Origin: Piscinibacter gummiphilus
Lineage (GTDB): Bacteria > Pseudomonadota > Gammaproteobacteria > Burkholderiales > Burkholderiaceae_C
Direction: 5' to 3'
DNA: 64,000 bases
Assembly (NCBI RefSeq): GCF_032681285.1
Contig: NZ_CP136336.1
Location: forward strand, 2,777,001 to 2,841,000
In this document: one piece after another, positions 60,501 through 64,000 of the stretch
Layout of the letters: each line of letters opens with the position of its first letter
Position numbering within the stretch: position 1 is the first letter of the stretch
The notes under the pieces: model-generated
Told to the model about the DNA's origin: nothing
Databases searched by the model: none
The model's input: only the letters and a program-made list of their open reading frames with translations
Made by a program: the position numbers and the translations under genes

Positions 60501-61710
60501 TCATTGCCTCGCGCAGGTCTCGAAGCCATCCAGAGCCCTGCATTTGGGCAGCCGTTCGCGCCTGGGTGGTCAAGGGAATGACATCCCCAAACTCCCTATA
60601 AAACGGGTTGTCGGCTAGGTTCAAATTGCTCGCAGTTAGATCAACACTGTCTATCTCTGTGATGCTCCCGTCGGCGCGGGAAACTGTGGCTTGGCCCGTC
60701 ACCGTGTTCCCATTGTTGAGATTGATGGTCGTCGTGGTCGCTGTCAGGGCGATCGATGTGATGCCCTGCTCTGCCAATGAAATCAGTTCGCTAGTTTGGC
60801 TTATGCCGTCTTGGTTGATGTCTCGCCACAGTCTGACGTTGACGAACTCCGCGTCTCGCTCGTCAAAGACTCCGTCGCCGAAGCCTGCAGAACCTGCACT
60901 GCCATCACCTATGTCCAGCGCCCGCAACGCCTCAAAGCCGCTTGTGGCATTGCGTGAGAACGTTGTCGGCTGTGTACTTCCTGGCAGTGTCTCCGTAACC
61001 GAAATTTGTGTGTCTGCGCCGAAAAGCTCCCGGCCACTGTCGATCGTGCCGTTGCCGTTGCGGTCAAGCACTAGCCAGGCATCGTCGCCCTGGAGCCAAC
61101 CGGTACCCGTCTTGATGCCGTCGGCGTTGTGGTCGAAAAGGATCGGAGCGCCGGACGCGGAAATGCCCACTGTTTCAATCCCGTCCCCATCCAAATCGAT
61201 GGCCAATGGATCCCGTCGGGGCGGTGTTAGCGCCTGTTGCCAGTTGCCGTTTACCGATGGATCAATCTCCGCACCAGGCCACGGCATGCCAGTGGCTGGG
61301 TCTCCCGCAATCGGAAAATCTATACCGTCGCGGAAGCGATCCCAAAAGGCCGGGTCTGTAATCATGTCTCGAATGCCCGGGTCCGAGAGAGCACCAGCCG
61401 TTATTGCAACAGCAGTCATCCCCAGGACGACCGGTAAGCTCACCGTAGCACCAACGGCCATTCCCGCAAGAGACATCGCGGTGATAATTTTTGAGGCTAG
61501 ATCTAAACAGCGCGCGTCAATTTGCACGGTGCCGCCGTCGCCGAAGGGCACGAGTCTTGGCTCTCCACCCAGTGCAGATGCAGAAAGTAGCGCATTAATA
61601 ACAGCGTTCGGTAGCACGACGGCGGGCCCGACGATCGGGGCGGCCACGGCAACCAATAAGCCGTTTCCGGCAGTAACTACCGAAACGCTTCCAGAATCAT
61701 ATATGGACAT
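54580..61710 (-). CDS. Giant RTX protein with tandem calcium-binding repeats, type I secretion substrate
   Basis: The 2,376-residue protein has a hydrophobic N-terminal region (residues about 15-130), calcium-binding loops of EF-hand type (DLDGDGIETV, DHNADGIKTG, LDRNGNGTIDSGRELFG, about 190-235) and a low-complexity Ser/Gly stretch near 550. From about 712 to 2,211 there are seven 216-residue repeats, each with RTX nonapeptides (GGxGxDxL) and a haemolysin-related module (ASDVTLTRSGDNLVVRINGT). A C-terminal part with more RTX motifs would carry the secretion signal. The start has AGGTGAT upstream. It is probably exported by the HlyB/HlyD genes beside it; toxin or adhesin cannot be decided. 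Confidence 0.88.
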   Translation of the reverse strand: MSIYDSGSVSVVTAGNGLLVAVAAPIVGPAVVLPNAVINALLSASALGGEPRLVPFGDGGTVQIDARCLDLASKIITAMSLAGMAVGATVSLPVVLGMTAVAITAGALSDPGIRDMITDPAFWDRFRDGIDFPIAGDPATGMPWPGAEIDPSVNGNWQQALTPPRRDPLAIDLDGDGIETVGISASGAPILFDHNADGIKTGTGWLQGDDAWLVLDRNGNGTIDSGRELFGADTQISVTETLPGSTQPTTFSRNATSGFEALRALDIGDGSAGSAGFGDGVFDERDAEFVNVRLWRDINQDGISQTSELISLAEQGITSIALTATTTTINLNNGNTVTGQATVSRADGSITEIDSVDLTASNLNLADNPFYREFGDVIPLTTQARTAAQMQGSGWLRDLREAMSLSTTAAASFASKVAQYSAASSRDEQLAEVDALVELWAKTSGRFDDRWHRAVQATLVSQTSSSATYRYSTVDPIFYETMSPTSYTQGVGIGLEGNEYYTYIQAGQQSAKVLNDAGLEVFRRLAILEAFNGQRFINFTATQGTGGGSASSSSGGGGGGGGGMLAPGLQVNWWITLATQQIHSINQAYEALTSSVYEALVLQTRLKPYLDCITPVVDQAGLHFDTSTLSGKLDDQKLADERKALIDLIELTKYANGALELTGFDAVGLLRSWVDSLGAESALRAELLSLDLYSPAVSVGSSRADIYFGDASSNVFSAKSGDDLLDGGDGNDTLNGENGNDVLLGGEGADTLTGGVGADTLMGGAGNDNLYGDGMYGGNGGNDVLDGGAGNDTLVGGFGSDTYLFGRGDGQDTISNYADAWGGSVDPTVGKQDVLQFKAGVLASDVTLTRSGDNLVVRINGTTDQVIISNYFNNDGFGTQGYALEQIRFEDGTSWDVATVKTMVLQGTAGVDTITGYATDDTIAGLAGNDTLYGRDGNDTLDGGDGADTLNGENGNDVLLGGEGADTLTGGVGADTLMGGAGNDNLYGDGMYGGNGGNDVLDGGAGNDTLVGGYGSDTYLFGRGDGQDTISNRSDGYSGYADPTVGKQDVLQFKAGVLASDVTLTRSGDNLVVRINGTTDQVIISNYFNNDGFGTQGYALEQIRFEDGTSWDVATVKTMVLQGTAGVDTITGYATDDTIAGLAGNDTLYGRDGNDTLDGGDGADTLNGENGNDVLLGGEGADTLTGGVGADTLMGGAGNDNLYGDGMYGGNGGNDVLDGGAGNDTLVGGFGSDTYLFGRGDGQDTISNYADAWGGSADPTVGKQDVLQFKSGVLASDVTLTRSGDNLVVRINGTTDQVTISSYFVGDGVSAQGYAVEQIRFEDGTSWNVATVKAMMQATAGNDTLIGYATDDVLIGLGGNDTLYGRDGNDTLDGGDGADTLNGENGNDVLLGGEGADTLTGGVGADTLMGGAGNDNLYGDGMYGGNGGNDVLDGGAGNDTLVGGFGSDTYLFGRGDGQDTISNYADAWGGSVDPTVGKQDVLQFKAGVLASDVTLTRSGDNLVVRINGTTDQVIISNYFNNDGFGTQGYALEQIRFEDGTSWDVATVKTMVLQGTAGVDTITGYATDDTIAGLAGNDTLYGRDGNDTLDGGDGADTLNGENGNDVLLGGEGADTLTGGVGADTLMGGAGNDNLYGDGMYGGNGGNDVLDGGAGNDTLVGGYGSDTYLFGRGDGQDTISNRSDGYSGYADPTVGKQDVLQFKAGVLASDVTLTRSGDNLVVRINGTTDQVIISNYFNNDGFGTQGYALEQIRFEDGTSWDVATVKTMVLQGTAGVDTITGYATDDTIAGLAGNDTLYGRDGNDTLDGGDGADTLNGENGNDVLLGGEGADTLTGGVGADTLMGGAGNDNLYGDGMYGGNGGNDVLDGGAGNDTLVGGYGSDTYLFGRGDGQDTISNRSDGYSGYADPTVGKQDVLQFKAGVLASDVTLTRSGDNLVVRINGTTDQVIISNYFNNDGFGTQGYALEQIRFEDGTSWDVATVKTMVLQGTAGVDTITGYATDDTIAGLAGNDTLYGRDGNDTLDGGDGADTLNGENGNDVLLGGEGADTLTGGVGADTLMGGAGNDNLYGDGMYGGNGGNDVLDGGAGNDTLVGGYGSDTYLFGRGDGQDTISNRSDGYSGYADPTVGKQDVLQFKAGVLASDVTLTRSGDNLVVRINGTTDQVIISNYFNNDGFGTQGYALEQIRFEDGTSWDVATVKTMVLQGTAGVDTITGYVSDDVLTGLAGNDFLYGRNGNDILDGGEGNDTMDGGIGSDTYRFGLGGGSDVITDVDATAGNTDVVQMLDAVSADRLWFRRVSNNLEVSIIGTTDKLTVQNWYLGNQYHVEQFKSSDGLTLLDSKVQDLVNAMASFAPPAAGQTTLPSNYQETLVPVIAANWGP
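55077..59575 (-). repeat. Seven-copy 648-base tandem repeat array in the RTX gene
   Basis: Units begin near 55077, 55725, 56373, 57021, 57669, 58314 and 58962, with spacing 648 bases except one of 645. They are almost identical. Two variants exist: A (NYADAWGGS in the linker) and B (NRSDGYSGYA). In protein order they read A, B, A', A, B, B, B. Units 2 and 5 share a silent GCAACACG variant where other B units have GCAGCACG, so an A-B block was duplicated. One unit (57669-58313) is distinct at its C-terminal half (VTISSYFVGDGVSAQGYAVE). Confidence 0.9.
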
Positions 61711-61717
61711 AGATCAC

Positions 61718-61978
61718 CTAGATTTTTAGGAGCCAGAACAAGAAAATCACCAGCCAAACGAAAGTCAAGGCAGAAATTGCTCTCCACCGATATATCGAAG
61801 CTCTGTAAGCGAATCGATCGACGAGCCGCGCAAGTGCTGCGACGATCCCTTTCTTGGTCGCCAGCCTTTGTTGATACTTTTCGTGCACTATCGTTAGTTC
61901 TTCTCGTGGCGGATAAAGAAACGAAACGGAGACAGCACAGAATATGACCACAAGCAATACAAAGAGCAGTACCGGCAT
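61718..61978 (-). CDS. Small membrane protein of 86 residues between secretion genes and RTX gene
   Basis: The protein has an N-terminal membrane segment (MPVLLFVLLVVIFCAVSV), a basic middle (about residues 25-65) and a C-terminal segment (ISALTFVWLVIFLFWLLKI), giving a two-helix hairpin. It lies directly upstream of the RTX gene and after HlyD in the leftward operon. Such a position is where an immunity protein or small secretion accessory would be expected if the RTX protein kills neighbours. That function is inferred from place and topology alone. Confidence 0.65.
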   Translation of the reverse strand: MPVLLFVLLVVIFCAVSVSFLYPPREELTIVHEKYQQRLATKKGIVAALARLVDRFAYRASIYRWRAISALTFVWLVIFLFWLLKI

Positions 61979-62007
61979 ATTAAAAAACTCCCCAAGGTAA
62001 TTGGGTT

Positions 62008-63453
62008 TTATCTTTCTCCAAGACTCTCGCTCACGGTCCTTTGCAGCGGACTCAACAAATAGTCGAACACGCTTCTTCGACCGGTTTTGATCTCCGCAGT
62101 GAGATTCATTCCAGGGCTTAGATGGATGCGCTTCCCGTCCACGAGGATGTCGTTGTCCCTGAGCGTCAGCGTGGCCGGGAAGATGGCGCCGCGCTTTTCG
62201 TCGTTCACCGCGTCAGCAGTGACGCTGTACACGTTCGCTTCGACCGTACCGTAGCGCGTGAAGGGGAAGGTTTCGAGCTTAATCGCCGCGATCTGCCCCG
62301 GATTGACGAAGCCGATGTCCTTGTTGTCGATCACCACCTCGGCGGTCACCTGTGCGTCCTTGGGCACGATGACCATCAGCACCTGGGCCTCGGTGACCAC
62401 GCCACCCTCGGTGTGCACCGCCACCTGCTGAACCGTGCCGGCCACTGGGGCGGTGAGCTGCGTCAGCCGGGTGCGCTGCTCGGTCTTGCTGCGCTCTTGG
62501 GTCAGCTGGATGCGCTTGGTGCTGGCCTGGGCCTGGCGGTCATTGAGGGTGCGCTGGGTTTCGGCGAGGTAGGCGCTTCTGGCGTTGTCGCTCTCGGTCA
62601 GCGCGGCCTGAGCTTCGGCCAGGCGGGCTTTCTGGGTGGCGAGGTCACGCTCCTGTTCGATGCGCTCGCGGGTGCGGTCTTGCCGGGCGTGGTCGGAGAT
62701 GAAGCCTTCGCTGGTCAGGCGCTTGAAGTCGGCTTCGCGCTGCTGGGCCAGCGGCAGTGTGGCGTCGAGCTTGGCGATGGTTTCCTGGACGGTGGCGATC
62801 TCGGCTTGGCGCCGTGCGTGTTCGGCCCCCAGCTTGGCGAGCTTGGCGTTGATGTCCTGCCATTCGGCTTGCAGCTGGGCCTGGTCGCGGCCGCTGGCGC
62901 CTTTCATGACGGGCGCGTGGCCCGCCTTGAGCGCTGCCAGCAGCGCCGTCGTCCGATCCTCTTCGGAGGCCGCGGAGGCAAGTTGCTCTTGCACGCTGGC
63001 ACCGTCAGCAGCAGCCATGGTCGGGTCCAACTCCACCAGCACCTGGCCGGCTTTCACGAGATCGCCGTCCTTGACCAGCACGCGCTTGACGACACTTCGC
63101 TCCAGGGGCTGCAGCGTCTTGGTGCGGTTGCTGACGACGATGCGGCCGGGGGCCACGGCCACGATGTCGACTTGGCCGAAGATGGACCAGACGAGGGCGA
63201 TCAGGAAGAGCGCACAGATGACCCAAGCCACGCGCCGCGGTGCGGGGTGAGCGGGGGTCTCCTGCAGGCTTAAAGCGGCTGGCAGGAAGGCGGCCTCGTC
63301 GGCCATACGCCTGGGGCCGGTCATCTCATGCCGCAAGGCCCAGGCGGCTTGCAGCACGGCCTTGTAGCGGGCGAGCAGTTCGAAGGCTGGGTGGCGCGGT
63401 AGTGGCGCGGCTTCGTTGGCAGCTTCGCTGGCGACGTGGTGGGCGGCGCTCAT
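62008..63453 (-). CDS. HlyD-family type I secretion adaptor
   Basis: The 481-residue membrane fusion protein has a cytoplasmic N-terminus, one membrane segment (about residues 74-95), a barrel-sandwich lipoyl-like part ([20 protein letters not shown]) and a long coiled coil from about 150 to 330. The C-terminal [20 protein letters not shown] is the family's end motif. It bridges the inner-membrane ABC transporter to a TolC-type outer-membrane channel (not in the window). The start overlaps the ABC gene stop by four bases. Confidence 0.92.
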   Translation of the reverse strand: MSAAHHVASEAANEAAPLPRHPAFELLARYKAVLQAAWALRHEMTGPRRMADEAAFLPAALSLQETPAHPAPRRVAWVICALFLIALVWSIFGQVDIVAVAPGRIVVSNRTKTLQPLERSVVKRVLVKDGDLVKAGQVLVELDPTMAAADGASVQEQLASAASEEDRTTALLAALKAGHAPVMKGASGRDQAQLQAEWQDINAKLAKLGAEHARRQAEIATVQETIAKLDATLPLAQQREADFKRLTSEGFISDHARQDRTRERIEQERDLATQKARLAEAQAALTESDNARSAYLAETQRTLNDRQAQASTKRIQLTQERSKTEQRTRLTQLTAPVAGTVQQVAVHTEGGVVTEAQVLMVIVPKDAQVTAEVVIDNKDIGFVNPGQIAAIKLETFPFTRYGTVEANVYSVTADAVNDEKRGAIFPATLTLRDNDILVDGKRIHLSPGMNLTAEIKTGRRSVFDYLLSPLQRTVSESLGER

Positions 63454-64000
63454 GGCTGGCTTCCGGCCTGCATGGCCCAGAGGTGGGCGTAGAGGCCCTT
63501 CGGGTTCTTGAGCAGCTCATCGTGGGAGCCTTGCTCGACGATGCGTCCCTTGTCCATGGCGATGATGCGGTGGGCCTGGCGAACGCTGCTTAGGCGGTGG
63601 GCGATGATGATCACGGTGCGGCCCTGGCAGATGCCAGCCATGTTGCGCTGGAGGATGGCTTCGCTCTCGTAGTCGAGGGCGCTGGTAGCTTCATCCAGGA
63701 TGAGCACTCGGGGGTTAGTGAAGAGCGCTCTGGCGATCGCGATGCGCTGGCGCTGCCCGCCGGAGAGGCTGCTGCCCTGCTCGCCGACGATGGTGTCGTA
63801 CCCCTCGGGCAGCTCGCTCACGAAGTCATGCGCCCCAGCTAGCGTGGCGGCGTGCATCACGGCTTCGATGGGGGCTGCCGGGTCGGTGATGGCGATGTTC
63901 TCGCGCACGCTGCGGTTGAAGAGCAGGTTCTCCTGCAGCACGACGCCGATCTGCCTTCTGAGCTGGGCGGCATCGATCAGGCTGATGTCGATGCCGTCGA
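63450..64000 (-). CDS. HlyB-type ABC exporter, C-terminal ATPase part
   Basis: The frame runs off the right end of the window. The visible 183 residues are the nucleotide-binding domain: Q-loop [13 protein letters not shown] signature [15 protein letters not shown], Walker [13 protein letters not shown] and the H-loop AHRLSS. The pattern is of type I secretion exporters (HlyB/PrtD). It would power export of the RTX protein. The Walker A motif, membrane domain and N-terminal peptidase-like domain lie outside the window. Confidence 0.92.
   Translation of the reverse strand, partial: DGIDISLIDAAQLRRQIGVVLQENLLFNRSVRENIAITDPAAPIEAVMHAATLAGAHDFVSELPEGYDTIVGEQGSSLSGGQRQRIAIARALFTNPRVLILDEATSALDYESEAILQRNMAGICQGRTVIIIAHRLSSVRQAHRIIAMDKGRIVEQGSHDELLKNPKGLYAHLWAMQAGSQP

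Overview
The window is GC-rich DNA with dense, overlapping genes. Gene content (DsbD/TlpA pair, PbrA-type metal operon, YnfA, KfrA-like protein, HlyB/HlyD/RTX locus) suggests a beta-proteobacterium, probably Burkholderiales such as a Comamonadaceae member. This is inferred from gene type and composition; no rRNA or tRNA is present to confirm it. Most of the window looks like a mosaic accessory island.

Layout. 1-1.4 kb: end of a DsbD-like electron transporter and a TlpA-like thioredoxin. 1.4-7.3 kb: a leftward metal-efflux operon (CDF transporter, P-type ATPase with four MDCxxEE domains, lspA, araC-type regulator, uppP) resembling the pbrABC lead-resistance set, with two MerR-type promoters of 19-bp spacing. 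7.4-10.3 kb: a fatty-acid hydroxylase, an integrase remnant, a second MerR-controlled mini-operon of cysteine-rich proteins, and YnfA. 10.4-12.7 kb: a divergent tyrosine recombinase / KfrA-like pair around palindromes, like the TnpS/TnpT cointegrate-resolution module. 12.8-14.7 kb: a two-gene MBL-fold / membrane-protein operon.

15.2-20.3 kb holds two convergent operons for nucleotide and base chemistry: dGTPase (frameshifted), adenine methylase and OGG-like glycosylase on the right; an unknown protein, a PfkB-deoxyribosyltransferase fusion and a QueC-like enzyme on the left. 20.6-24.1 kb is an AAA ATPase / subtilase pair of the IetAS defence type, preceded by a perfect LexA-like box. A HEPN-like protein follows. 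26-29.2 kb has small genes, a CPBP protease, a truncated methyltransferase and a Fur regulator.

29.7-37.9 kb is a Tn7/Tn402-like transposition operon: TnsA-like protein, a free-standing duplicate of the transposase N-terminal domain, DDE transposase, TniB, TniQ, a degenerate tyrosine recombinase and an unknown protein. A zeta-type toxin/antitoxin pair follows. 40.8-50.8 kb is a second defence-like block: phosphoribosyltransferase plus SLOG protein, a Ser/Thr kinase, a nucleotidyltransferase remnant, an XRE-ImmA/IrrE pair, a SLATT-like fragment and a 1,528-residue STAND NTPase with an N-terminal nuclease-like region (Avs-like). A second tyrosine recombinase, a decayed UvrD helicase and another decayed gene lie at 50.8-54.4 kb.

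54.6-64 kb is a leftward type I secretion locus: HlyB (partial), HlyD, a small membrane protein and a 2,376-residue RTX protein with seven nearly identical 216-residue repeats. The strongest candidates for something undescribed are the convergent nucleotide/base operons, the transposon with its duplicated DNA-binding domain and inactive-looking recombinase, and the MBL/membrane pair.
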